DNA of 64,000 bases. Origin: Phymorhynchus buccinoides. Lineage: Eukaryota > Mollusca > Gastropoda > Neogastropoda > Raphitomidae. The notes below the pieces were generated by a model. The model was not told the origin of the DNA and made no database searches. It saw nothing but the letters and a program-made list of their open reading frames with translations. Positions within the stretch are counted from its first letter, which is position 1. Each line of letters starts with the position of its first letter. Below, piece by piece: positions 39,601-49,986 of the stretch. A program made the translations under genes and the position numbers. The DNA lies in contig CM065690.1 in NCBI GenBank assembly GCA_017654935.2, positions 23,659,751-23,723,750 on the forward strand, read 5' to 3'.

Positions 39601-41398
39601 ACTATCGCCTCTTGGCACCACAACAATTGAACACCCATGTCACTAAAAGGCATCAAATGAGGGTCTTATCTAATGACCTTATGTTCTTAATTTTGGGAGG
39701 TAAGAATAGGCCCTATTTTATGGATGTCACAAAGGAATCCCAAATATTGTAGATTAAATCTTTTCTCTACCCAGGTAAGTTTAATGGAAAGTTTTGGCTG
39801 AAAAATGGCTGGCGTTGAAAGGGTTCATTCCAATATATTCTCAAAAAGAAAAGTGAAAAGTGTCATGTTCTAACTTCAGAACCCTCGCTCTTCTTCCGGT
39901 AAAGGTAAATATGTGCCGCCACTCCCTGCATTTCTCGGTTAATTGCAATTTTCCGTTTTTGCCTTTCTTACCAAACATAAAGCTGTATTTTATTAACCTT
40001 TTTAGCTAATAACCTTTTTGTAATACTAACCCTATCCCTAACCCTACCCCCCCCCCCCCCCATAAGACGGGAAAACGCAATGAACCATGACTGTGACAAA
40101 TGGCGCCGTGTACTGCAATACATGGGGGGGTGTCCTATTAGATAATGGCCTAGGGTTAGGGATAGGGTTAGTATTCCAAAAAGGTTATTAGCTAAAAAGG
40201 TTAATAAAATACAGCTTTATGTTTGGTAAGAAAGGCAAAAACGGAAAAAAATGGAATTAACCGAGAAATGTAGGGGGGGTGGCACATCTTGACCTTTACC
40301 CTTCTTCCTTCATGAAGGTTCTCTTTTGGGACCAAGCCCTGGGCGTGACCATGTGACCATGAACTACCTGGAAGCCCAGGGGGCTGAGAAGACACTCCGG
40401 GTTCTGGCGTCCACGATCCTGCCTCCCCGGGGTGTGGCGGTGACCAGGGAAAACCACCTGGTGGTGGTCACAGCCAGGGACCCCCCTTCAGGCCTGGCCA
40501 GGGAACGTGTGGAGTGCTGCGTCCTGGTCATGACCCTGCAGGGGGACATTGTGCGCCAGAAACACTTCCGTAGCATTTACCCCAGGTGAGTCGCCCCTGG
40601 TGTGATAATGTTTGTAGCTTGAGGTGTGCATGTGTTTGTCTTTGGTGGTATAGATTTCTTATAACCTAGATTTACACAATGGCATATGAACATTGATAAC
40701 TAGTACTACAAATAAACTAGAGCTGTCTCCAAACTTGAAACTTTACGCAATTGTATATGAACATGAAATAACTAAGGCTGCCTCCAAAACTTCTATCTCT
40801 AAAGCAATAAAGATGCCAGATAGGCAGTTTTGGAGGGCAACCCTGAGTATAATGTTATATTATTTTATGTGTTTATAACTATATTACTCTGCCCTGAAAT
40901 ATTGAATAAAACAATGTACCATAAGTTTGCCCTGAAAGATTGAATTAAACAATGTACCATAAGTTACTTTTAACCGAGCCATGAACACCATTCATGTGTC
41001 CCCCGACCAGGTACGTGACAGTGAACATCAACACCGACATCTGCGTGACGGACGAGAAAGACCGGTCTGTGATCATCTTCGACTGCCAGCTACGAAACGA
41101 GCATCGCATCAAGAACCCCTACACTCGAGACGAACTCAACAGCAGGTTCGCTCCCAGGGGAATCTGCCATGATGGTTTTGGGCGGCTGATTGTGGCCGAC
41201 CCCGACAACCACACAGTGCTGCGAATCGAGTACGACAACTCTGCGGTGAAGCCGGCGTTTCAGGAGATCCTGAGGAATGGCTCCCAAGGGGTGGAGGACC
41301 TGGACTCCCCCACGCTGGTGGCTGTGGGCGAGGGACCCCGCCTGTGGGTTGCCTGCCGTGAGAAAATCCAGGTCTTTGAGTACATGGACAAAGACTGA
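34026..41398 (+). CDS. TRIM-NHL-like protein (RING, B-box, coiled coil, NHL propeller)
   Basis: Four exons: 34026-35447, 37809-38040, 40318-40585 and 41011-41398, about 769 residues. The RING lies at residues 54-98 (Cys54, Cys57, Cys70, His72, Cys75, Cys78, Cys93, Cys98). A second Cys pair, FKCPICRNTASC, is at 198-208. A B-box spans about 228-264 (AYCTEPDCDKPVCRNC then HKNHD). A coiled coil spans about 280-395. The last about 220 residues hold NHL-type blades: LPPRGVAVTRENHLVVV, YVTVNINTDICVTDEKD, APRGICHDGFGRLIVADPDN and GPRLWVACREKIQVF. TRIM-NHL proteins are E3 ubiquitin ligases, and some bind RNA through the propeller. The substrate here is unknown. Between RING and B-box are about 100 unusual residues with few known features. 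The stop codon lies inside the first unit of a 47-bp satellite. The exon 2/3 junction is my least certain choice. Confidence 0.82.
35448..36129. other. TRIM intron 1, first part
   Basis: No exon is recognised. Near 35880-35945 the phrase GTACTGGTAACGC repeats in short tandem. Confidence 0.5.
36130..36660. repeat. GA/GACA microsatellites and a C homopolymer of about 170 bp
   Basis: (GAGA) and (GACA) tracts at 36147-36475 are followed by nearly pure C at 36482-36648, broken by GCATGCGCGC-like islands. The Pro- and Gly-rich ORFs on both strands are artefacts, and the length is probably inexact. Confidence 0.95.
36661..37490. repeat. Tandem GC-rich repeat of about 250 bp
   Basis: At least three diverged units share GCGCGCGTTTCTGAA, GATAGTCACCGTCCCCGGTC, GAAGGCAATC and GCCGAGAGGCCGG. 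Related phrases (AATTTGAAGCGATTCGGT) recur at 36045, 37140 and 37430. Every ORF crosses units in shifting frames. The type of element is unknown. Confidence 0.6.
37650..37727. mobile_element. TACAGTGGAACCTCC MITE, right half
   Basis: Only the end TTTTTCAAGGTCATATTACT and CTATGGAGGTTCCTCTGTA remain, just before the candidate acceptors of TRIM exon 2. Confidence 0.55.
37809..38040 (+). CDS. TRIM-NHL-like exon 2
   Basis: Open from AERELYYFTGVLPLTQTEAL through NGIVATLYIPSG. The acceptor is the CAG at 37806-37808, or the in-frame CAG ending at 37754, which adds 18 codons. The donor at 38041 (GTGGTG) leaves phase 1 and matches the next exon. A donor at 38073 (GTTTGT) would leave phase 0 and require another acceptor near 40379. 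Confidence 0.65.
38268..38429. mobile_element. TACAGTGGAACCTCC MITE
   Basis: 162 bp, from TACAGTGGATCCTCCCTTAT to GGAGGTTCCACTGTA, in TRIM intron 2. Confidence 0.78.
38572..38967. mobile_element. 410-bp MITE family, copy 4 (reverse)
   Basis: From AATAGGAATTGTTCGGAAAT to CCGAAAATCGTCTATTG, in TRIM intron 2. Closely matches 24398-24807. Confidence 0.72.
38968..39583. other. TRIM intron 2, unassigned part
   Basis: No exon or known repeat is recognised. Confidence 0.5.
39584..39826. mobile_element. piggyBac-like MITE, copy 2 (reverse, decayed ends)
   Basis: Reverse orientation to 11860-12150, with ends TTAGCCCTTTCATCGCCA and TGGCTGGCGTTGAAAGGGTT. One TTAA has changed to TTAG. Confidence 0.7.
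39898..40300. mobile_element. Long palindromic MITE with telomere-like core
   Basis: The arms contain AAACATAAAGCTGTATTTTA and TTAGCTAATAACCTTTTTG with their complements. CTAACCCTATCCCTAACCCT and its complement flank the centre. The right end is about 17 bp from the acceptor of TRIM exon 3. Confidence 0.75.
40318..40585 (+). CDS. TRIM-NHL-like exon 3
   Basis: Acceptor TTCATGAAG, donor CAG/GTGAGT. Encodes SLLGPSPGRDHVTMNYLEAQ onward to KHFRSIYP and ends in phase 2. The pyrimidine tract before the acceptor overlaps the edge of a MITE ending near 40300. Confidence 0.75.
41011..41398 (+). CDS. TRIM-NHL-like exon 4, last coding exon
   Basis: Acceptor CCCCCGACCAG, phase 2. Reads YVTVNINTDICVTDEKDRSV to KIQVFEYMDKD and TGA at 41396-41398. 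The last 33 bases (41366-41398) belong to unit 1 of the satellite. Confidence 0.88.
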
Positions 41399-42007
41399 GA
41401 GAGACTGACAACATCCAGGTCTTTGAGTACATGGACAAAGACTGAGAGAGACTGACAACATCCAGGTCTTTGAGTACATGGACAAAGACTGAGAGAGACT
41501 GACAACATCCAGGTCTTTGAGTACATGGACAAAGACTGAGAGAGACTGACAACATCCAGGTCTTTGAGTACATGGACAAAGACTGAGAGAGACTGTCAAC
41601 ATCCAGGTCTTTGAGTACATGGACAAAGACTGAGAGACTGACAACGTTCAGGCCTTTGAGTATATATGGACAAAGACTGAGAGAGACTGACAACATCCAG
41701 GTCTTTGAGTACATGGACAAAGACTGACTGAGAGAGACTGACAACATCCAGGTCTTTGAGTACATGGACAACGACTGAGAGAGACTGACAACATTCAGGC
41801 CTTTGAGTACATGGACAAAGATTGAAAGACCTTTGAGTACATGGACAAAGATTGAGAGACACTGACAACATTGAGACCTTTGAGTACATGGACAAAGATT
41901 GAGAGACACTGACAACATTGAGGCCTTTGAATACATGGACAAAGATTGAGAGACACTGACAACATTGAGGCCTTTGAGTACATGGACAAAGATTGAGAGA
42001 CACTGAC
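41366..42007 (+). repeat. 47-bp satellite, left block starting inside the TRIM coding exon
   Basis: About 14 units. Unit 1 (41366-41412) holds the last coding bases, the stop TGA and 14 bases of 3' UTR; the next unit starts at 41413. Early units match unit 1 almost exactly (ATCCAGGTCTTTGAG). Later ones shift to ATTGAGGCCTTTGAG with GATTGAGAGACA. Every unit keeps TTTGAGTACATGGACAAAGA with rare changes. Confidence 0.95.
42003..42007 (+). repeat. Left target site duplication CTGAC
   Basis: CTGAC precedes the LTR start TGTGACGAGG and recurs at 52610-52614 right after the other end ACGTCACA. Removing the element restores a normal satellite unit. Confidence 0.85.
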
Positions 42008-42090
42008 TGTGACGAGGTAATGGGTTAAAAGGCTAAGTCTCTAGGGAAGACTTTAGAAAATTTGCCTTTAGCCCACTTCTCTAGGGTATG
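42008..42090 (-). mobile_element. LTR fragment (outer left end)
   Basis: Matches the first about 85 bp of LTR A, then breaks off at GGGAGAT into gag sequence. Confidence 0.85.
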
Positions 42091-42427
42091 GGAGATCTTT
42101 ATCTGCCTCTTGGGCCTCATGGGCTCTCTGTTTGTCTTTCTGAGCCTCCTCGCGGACTTTATCAGCCTCTTGAGCCTCCCGAGCTTTATCTTTCTCAGCC
42201 ACCTCGCGAGCTTTCTCTTTGTCATATTCAGATATGACAAAATTGGCTAACTCTTGGCCTGACATCCCTAGAGATTCTCCCCATTCTTTAAGTTCCCTCC
42301 TAAGTTTAACAATCTCAGCCATGGTTGTAAATACAACTATTCAAAATAAAAACATAAATAGCATTCAAACAAATCAAATCAAAACACAGTGAACCAAATC
42401 ACAATAACTTTCCCCACAAGATAAGTT
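42091..42427 (-). pseudogene. gag N-terminal fragment plus leader
   Basis: The minus-strand frame from 42322 begins MAEIVKLRRELKEWGESLG, like the start of the full gag copy at 44778, and continues into charged AQEADK-type repeats. It is cut after about 77 residues and then joined to LTR sequence. Bases 42323-42427 match the 5' leader with an internal deletion. Confidence 0.85.
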
Positions 42428-44778
42428 TTGAAAAGAAAAGATTCTGGTACCGGAATCTTCCTGTGGAACGCCGACTCCACTTTCGACTTGGGCGACAGGG
42501 ACAAATTAGTGGGGAGACTGGGTCGGCTGGAATGGTGGAACATCTGGTCGCAACACAGAGTTCAAAGGAGCAGGTGGGTTAGAGATCAGTGGAATGGATT
42601 CCGACTGAGGTTGGTGCGGCAATCCTGTGTTGAGTTGTCCCAAGGTTGATTGCAGAATAGCAAACACCTCTTGCCTGAGTTTCCCCTTTAGCCTGGATTC
42701 ATCATTGCTGATGATGTGGTTTGGTAGGCCGATTCGGGCGAAAATGGCTTTGAGTGCCGCGGCTACCTGACTAGCATCAAGTGAGGAGATTGGGGCGGCA
42801 TCGCACTGCATGGTACATATGTCGACCACGGTGACTATGTACCGGAATTTCTTCTTCCGTTGAGGTAGAGGCCCGACCAAGTCGACTGCCACTCGCTGAA
42901 AGGGAGGGGTAGGTGACGGCTGTACGTGCGGCGGCCTGTCCCGATAGTACCTTCGGTGGGTGTTTGCGGGTACAGTGCTGCCTTTCACCTGAGGTACCTG
43001 TGGCGAGTGGTCTTGGGTCGTTAGGCGGACATTCCTTGGGAAGGATTTTCCAAGTTGTGGCGGACTTGGGGACTTGGGACAATCTGGATTGGCTCGCGCG
43101 GCAATTTGGTTTGCCGCGTTGAGAGGTTTCTTCCCTGCTGAGGGAGATTTGCTCTTTGGGAAGGAGGGAGGGAGTTGGTTTGTGGATTGGGGAGAAGGGA
43201 ATGCTGCTGAAACTAGGGCAGGTTGAGAGGGGTGCCCTAAAAACACATACTGTGATCCCAGTATGAGGTCATAGACAGGACTGTCCATGAGCACTGCCTT
43301 GATGGGTCCCTTAACAAATCTGGTGTCGACATTGATTATGGCGACTGGCAAAGTGGATGGGGGGATTGCAGCATCAGGGCCTTGCAGAGAGATGAAGTCT
43401 CCCGTGTATGCTGACGCGGGGACTAAGGATCCGCAGACAATGGCGTCGCATGACAGTCCAGTGTCATAGAGACACTGAACAGGGATGTTGTTGACAGTCG
43501 CCTGTCCGACGACTGACGGTGTGCCTGGACACTGTACTGGGGAGGGGTTTGTGCAATTCTGCGAAGTCGAGACGACTTGCATAGTTGCAACATTTTGCCG
43601 CTTGTAAGCAAGTTTCCTGCAGTCATCCCGATTGTGGGTGTTCGACTTGCAGTATGAGCAGAATAAGGGTTGTCCCAGTGGTTGTCGTTCATGGGTAGAA
43701 CTGTTTGACCCACTGTTGGAGTTGGGGTTAAACCTGCTCTGCTGTGAAGCAGTGGACCCAACTACTTGCTGTAGTTTTGGCCTTTTAGGGGCGCTAGGTT
43801 CATCATGGGCTAGAGTGTACCGGTCACTTAGCTGGATGAGGTCAGCCAGAGTTGTGGCACCTTGTTCGGCAGTAAAGGTGCGTAACTCTGGGGACATGGT
43901 TTCGCGCAGTTGCTCGCCAACCATCAGTTCCCGGAGATCCTCATAGGACTCTGATTTTGCAGAAAGGGACACCCATTTTGTCAGATAGTTCCCCAGTCTA
44001 TCTGAAAATTGGGCATAGGACTCTCCCCTACCTTTTCTGGTTGACCGGAACTTTTTCCGGTAGGCGTCGCTGTCAACTCGTATCTGTTGAGCAGGGCTTC
44101 TTTCAAAGCTGGGTAGTCGGTAATTTGGCTTGACGGAAGTTTACTGTATACCTCATAAGCCACACCCCTGAGACTTTGGGCAAGCTTGAGGTTGAACTTT
44201 TCCGGAGCAAGCTCAAATTCCTGGGCCAGTCTTTCAAATCTATCGAGGAATGCATCGATAGACTCTGTTGCCTCATTGAATGCCTCCAATGTGAAGGTCA
44301 TGGCTGAGGTATGAATGGGAGGGGGAAAATTTTGAGGGGCAGCAGTCTCAGAGTCTGCTGAGTTTTCAAGCTGCTTCATAGCTAGCTCATGGTCTCGCGC
44401 CTTTTCTCGCTCAGTGGCCTCAAGTTCGAGTTCTTTATTTTTGGCATCCTGCACTAGTTGTCTCTGCCTTAACTCATGAGTACGGATTTTCTCTTGCTCC
44501 TGAGTGTCGCGAGCTTTATCAGCCTCTTGAGCCTCATGAGCTCTCTGTTTGTCTTTCTCAGCTTCCTCCCGAGCTTTATCAGCCTCTTGAGCCTCATGAG
44601 CTCTCTGTTTGTCTTTCTCAGCCTCATGAGCCTCCCGAGCTTGTCTTTCTCTTGAGCCTCCTCGAGTTTTCTCTTTGTCATATTCAGATATGACAAAATT
44701 GGCTAACTCTTGGCCTGACAATCCTAGAGATTCTCCCCATTCTTTAAGTTCCCTCCTAAGTTTAACAATCTCAGCCAT
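42428..44778 (-). pseudogene. gag-protease-integrase, copy 1 (frameshifted)
   Basis: The frame 44778-43981 starts MAEIVKLRRELKEWGESLG, then a charged helix with repeated RAHEAQEADK, then a capsid-like segment (AFNEATESIDAFLDRFE). Near 44068 one base is missing relative to copy 2, so the reading shifts to the frame 43972-42506. That frame has a SCAN-like segment, a CCHC knuckle (CSYCKSNTHNRDDC), a DTG protease site (VQCLYDTGLS), and an integrase core start (FQRVAVDLVGPLP, then NHIISND). The usual integrase zinc finger and all RT/RNase H blocks are absent. It ends PPFQPTQSPH and stop. Known SCAN-bearing Gmr1-like elements place integrase before RT, which would fit; a deletion in an ordinary gypsy order is the alternative. 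Confidence 0.85.
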
Positions 44779-45019
44779 GGTTGTAAATACAACTATTCAA
44801 AATAAAAACAAAGCTGCTGAGTTGAATGTATCAAACAACACTTAACTATTTCAGCATAAACAGAAATAGCATGCACATCAAAATAAAGTCATAAATAGCA
44901 TTCAAACAAATCAAATCAAAACACAGTGAACCAAATCACAATAACTTTCCCAGTGGACACAAGATAAGTTTTTGAAAAGGAACTACAGTTTGAATTGAAA
45001 TTTGTTAGACTTTATGAAA

Positions 45020-45052
45020 AAAAAATATCCCGGACGCGAGCCCCCAATTAGA
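45020..45052 (-). other. Primer-binding site and leader start
   Basis: On the minus strand, six bases after the LTR end comes TGGGGGCTCGCGTCCGGGAT. It resembles the tRNA-Pro-type site of gypsy/retroviral elements but has two extra bases (CG), so the primer tRNA is uncertain. It fixes the element's orientation. Confidence 0.7.
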
Positions 45053-46559
45053 TGTGACGAGGTAATGGGTTAAAAGGCTAAGTCTCTAGGGAAGACTTTA
45101 GAAAATTTGCCTTTAGCCCACTTCTCTAGGGTATGGGAGATGAGCAACTTTCCCGGCCCCTTTTCATCTAATAAATTTATATTTGTGCCCGGGTTCTGGC
45201 TCGTATGGTTGTAAGAAATACAAGTGGTTGAATTGCTCTAAATGGCAGACAGAGAGAAGTAGGGTTTTACATGAAATTACAAGACTCCCACTCTCATCAG
45301 TCTGACCAAAGGGTTCAGGATTATTTGACACTTGTATTTTATTTACTCCCAAAATCTGCATAAGATTATGCAACAATAATAATAAAGCAGTCTCAATGGC
45401 GCCAAAACAAAATTTGCCTTTAGCCCACTTCAATGGAATGGGAAAGGACTTTTACGGCCCCTTTTCATCTAATAAATTTAATTTGTGCCCGGGTTCTGGC
45501 CGGAATGGTTGTAAGAAATACAATGGTTGAATTGCTCCGTATGGCAGACAGAGAGAAGTGTTTTACATGAAATTACAAGACTCCCACTCTCATCAGTCTG
45601 ACCAAAGGGTTCAGGATTATTTGACACTTGTATTTTATTTACTCCCAAAATCTGCATAAGATTATGCAACAATAATAATAAAGCAGCTCAATGGCGCCAA
45701 AACGTTATGGTTAAAAAACAATGAAATCCGAAAGGATTCACAAGACTTTTGTCAAGACGGATTCTATAAGGTTCGCTTGGTTTCGCCCCTGCCGGAAGGG
45801 TTACTAATTATATTCGGTGTCCGTAGGAAAGTTCAAATGATTGGCGCAGTCAGGTAGACTTAGCTGTTTGAAGTTCTGGGCTTGCTCGTCAGGTGAGAGT
45901 AGCTCCCAGTCGTTCCTATTACGGCTTCGCGGGATGGCACGGTTCAGGCGTGGTCTCCTCGCGGATTCTGGGTGCGGGTCGTCTTGGCGGCTTCCCGTCT
46001 TGGTGCTTGGTGGAGTCCGGGATGATCGTCCGGCCCACGATGCCCTGTAGTGGGCTTATGATGACTGGTTGTGAGTGTTGCTCTAGCTACGTTTCAGCAT
46101 CTTGTGTGGAACTTTTTCTCACCACTCCAATTGCGGCCTTCACTTTCAAACAATGAAAGACTGCTATTGGTGTATTACAGTCCACACGTCACAATTTGCT
46201 GTTCTAAATGTACTGAACAATCACGCGCCTATTCCATCCTTAGCACATTCCTGACATTCCTAACCTTGTGATTAGAACAGCAAAACCATCTTCAAAGGGA
46301 GATAACCGTGGTTGTCACTTTCTTGTGATGAGACGGTAGAAAGGGGGGGGGGGGGTGAAGGGAGATAACCAAATCAGGATGGTACATGCCGACCGGGGAG
46401 AAAGAGATAACGCCCTTCCGCGGCGTTCGTTTGAAGCAGCCGGGCAATTAACGTGGCTACTGGACAGAGAAATGAAAAGGAACTACTTTTTCTCACTTGC
46501 CAAAATAGGGTGTAGATAAGAAATAAAGAAAGCGGGTCGTGCGGGACACTTACGTCACA
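45053..46559 (-). mobile_element. LTR A (1507 bp)
   Basis: Bounded by TGTGACGAGG and TTACGTCACA. It contains an internal duplication of about 300 bp (45105-45395 and 45413-45700) and lacks the 540-bp block (about 47264-47803) present in LTR B. Confidence 0.85.
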
Positions 46560-46574
46560 GAGCCCCCAATTAGA

Positions 46575-48321
46575 TGTGACGAGGTAATGGGTTAAAAGGC
46601 TAAGTCTCTAGGGAAGACTTTAGATAATTTGCCTTTAGCCCACTTCTCTAGGGTATGGGAGATGAGCAACTTTCCCGGCCCCTTTTCATCTAATAAATTT
46701 ATATTTGTGCCCGGGTTCTGGCTCGTCAGATGGTTGTAAGAAATACAAGTGGTTGAATTGCTCTAAATGGCAGACAGAGAGAAGTATGGTTTTACATGAA
46801 ATTACAAGACTCCCACTCTCATCAGTCTGACCAAAGGGTTCAGGATTATTTGACACTTGTATTTTATTTACTCCCAAAATCTGCATAAGATTATGCAACA
46901 ATAATAATAAAGCAGCTCAATGGCGCCAAAACAAAATATGGTTAAAACACAATGAAATCCGAAAGGATTCACAAGACTTTTGTCTTTCTATAAGGTTCGC
47001 CCCATGCCGGAAGGGTTACTAATTATATTCGGTGTCCGTAGGAAAGTTCAAATGATTGGCGCAGTCAGGTAGACTTAGCTGTTTGAAGTTCTGGGCTTGC
47101 TCGTCAGGTGAGAGTAGCTCCCAGTCGTTCCTATTACGGCTTCGCGGGATGGCACGGTTCAGGCGTGGTCTCCTCGCGGATTCTGGGTGCGGGTCGTCTT
47201 GGCGGCGGTCCCGTCTTGGTGCTTGGTGGAGTCCGGGATGATCGTCCGGCCCACGATGCCCTGCTGATAATCACAGGAGAAGGTGGATGTAGATCTCTAT
47301 GGCTTAGAGACAAGGGGCTTCAGTCGGCAGGGAATTAGTGAATCCCAACCGGCTTGAAGGCTTCCCTTGTACAATAGCACTACATGTAGTTAATAAATAA
47401 ACTGAATTTCAGTTAACAAACTGAGATCAGTAAAACATAAAAGGTGATCAATCCAACATCACTCTCCATCCAACACCTGGAAAGGAATGGTATCATAAAG
47501 TGCAAGATTGCGGCCCATAGGTTTCCTACTAAAAATAGTGCAAGATTGCGGCCCATAGGTTTCCTACTAAAAATAGACAAAAGGGTTAGTAGGCATAAAC
47601 TCCGGTTCTGGTACCAAAAGTGTTCAAGTCAAAAACACACACACACAAATAATCAGTGCACATAAATAGAATAGAATGTTTACCACTTCTTTTCTATAAC
47701 ATATCTATCTACTCCTTATTCATCATTGAACATAGGATCTAGATCAAAACTAGAGTCAAACAAACCAGATCTCAATCACCTGCCATCAATAATACTTACT
47801 AGTGGGCTTATGATGACTGGTTGTGAGTGTTGCTCTAGCTACGTTTCAGCATCTTGTGTGACAACTTTTTCTCACCACTCCAATTATAGCCTTCACTTTC
47901 AAACAATGAAAGCCTGCTATTGGTGTATTACAGTCCACACGTCACAAGATTGCTGTTCTAAATGTACCGAACAATCACGCGCCTATTCCATCCTTATCAC
48001 ATTCCTGACATTCCTAACCTTGTGATGCTCGGAAAGGAAGGTGTTCAAAGGGAGATAACCGTGGTTGTCACTTTCTTGTGATGAGACGGTAGAAAGAAAG
48101 GGGGGGGGGGGTGAAGGGAGATAACCTCGGTAGGTGGTACGTGCCGACCGGGGAGAAAGAGATAACGCCCTTCCGCGGCGTTCGTTTGAAGCAGCGGGGC
48201 AATTAACGTGGCGGCTGGACAGAGAAATGAAAAGGCGAGAGGGGGGGGGGAGGAGAGAAGGGGGGGGGGGGGTGTAGATAAGAAATAAAGAAAGCGGGTC
48301 GCGCGGGACACTTACGTCACA
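46575..48321 (-). mobile_element. LTR B (1747 bp)
   Basis: Same ends as LTR A. Carries a 42-bp tandem duplication (phrase GTGCAAGATTGCGGCCCATA) and G-homopolymers near 48100 and 48240. The short ORFs inside are not conserved as proteins. Confidence 0.85.
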
Positions 48322-49986
48322 GAGGCCCCCCGAAGAAAAGATTCTGGTACCGGAATCTTCCTGTGGAACGCCGACTCCACTTTCGACTTGGGCGACAGGG
48401 ACAAATTAGTGGGGAGACTGGGTCGGCTGGAATGGTGGAACATCTGGTCGCAACACAGAGTTCAAAGGAGCAGGTGGGTTAGAGATCAGTGGAATGGATT
48501 CCGACTGAGGTTGGTGCGGCAATCCTGTGTTGAGTTGTCCCAAGGTTGATTGCAGAATAGCAAACACCTCTTGCCTGAGTTTCCCCTTTAGCCTGGATTC
48601 ATCATTGCTGATGATGTGGTTTGGTAGGCCGATTCGGGCGAAAATGGCTTTGAGTGCCGCAGCTATCTGACTAGCATCAAGTGAGGAGATTGGGGCGGCA
48701 TCGCACTGCATGGTACATATGTCGACCACGGTGACTATGTACCGGAATTTCTTCTTCCGTTTAGGTAGAGGCCCGACCAAGTCGACTGCCACTCGCTGAA
48801 AGGGAGGGGTAGGTGACGGCTGTACGTGCGGCGGCCTGTCCCGATAGTACCTTCGGTGGGTGTTTGCGGGTACAGTGCTGCCTTTCACCTGAGGTACCTG
48901 TGGCGAGTGGTCTTGGGTCGTTAGGCGGACATTCCTTGGGAAGGATTTTCCAAGTTGTGGCGGACTTGGGGACTTGGGACAATCTGGATTGGCTCGCGCG
49001 GCAATTTGGTTTGCCGCGTTGAGAGGTTTCTTCCCTGCTGAGGGAGATTTGCTCTTTGGGAAGGAGGGAGGGAGTTGGTTTGTGGATTGGGGAGAAGGGA
49101 ATCCTGCTGAAACTAGGGCAGGTTGAGAGGGGTGCCCTAAAAACACATACTGTGATCCCAGTATGAGGTCATAGACAGGACTGTCCATGAGCACTGCCTT
49201 GATGGGTCCCTTAACAAATCTGGTGTCGACATTGATTATGGCGACTGGCAAAGTGGATGGGGGGATTGCAGCATCAGGGCCTTGCAGAGAGATGAAGTCT
49301 CCCGTGTATGCTGACGCGGGGACTAAGGATCCGCAGACAATGGCGTCGCATGACAGTCCAGTGTCATAGAGACACTGAACAGGGATGTTGTTGACAGTCG
49401 CCTGTCCGACGACTGACGGTGTGCCTGGACACTGTACTGGGGAGGGGTTTGTGCAATTCTGCGAAGTCGAGACGACTTGCATAGTTGCAACATTTTGCCG
49501 CTTGTAAGCAAGTTTCCTGCAGTCATCCCGATTGTGGGTGTTCGACTTGCAGTATGAGCAGAATAAGGGTTGTCCCAGTGGTTGTCGTTCATGGGTAGAA
49601 CTGTTTGACCCACTGTTGGAGTTGGGGTTAAACCTGCTCTGCTGTGAAGCAGTGGACCCAACTACTTGCTGTAGTTTTGGCCTTTTAGGGGCGCTAGGTT
49701 CATCATGGGCTAGAGTGTACCTATCACTTAGCTGGATGAGGTCAGCCAGAGTTGTGGCACCTTGTTCGGCAGTAAAGGTGCGTAACTCTGGGGACATGGT
49801 TTCGCGCAGTTGCTCGCCAACCATCAGTTCCCGGAGATCCTCATAGGACTCTGATTTGGCAGAAAGGGACACCCATTTTGTCAGATAGTTTCCCAGTCTA
49901 TCTGAAAATTGGGCATAGGACTCTCCCCTACCTTTTCTGGTTGACCGGAACTTTTTCCGGTAGGCGTCAGCTGTCAACTCGTATGG
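48322..49986 (-). pseudogene. gag (partial)-protease-integrase, copy 2
   Basis: The frame 49977-48406 (523 codons) is open and starts in gag at DAYRKKFRSTRKGRGESYAQ. It has the same SCAN-like part, CCHC knuckle, DTG protease site and integrase core as copy 1, with very few differences. The gag N-terminus and leader are lost at 49986, where LTR C begins. A G/C-rich tract next to LTR B is the likely polypurine tract. Confidence 0.85.
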
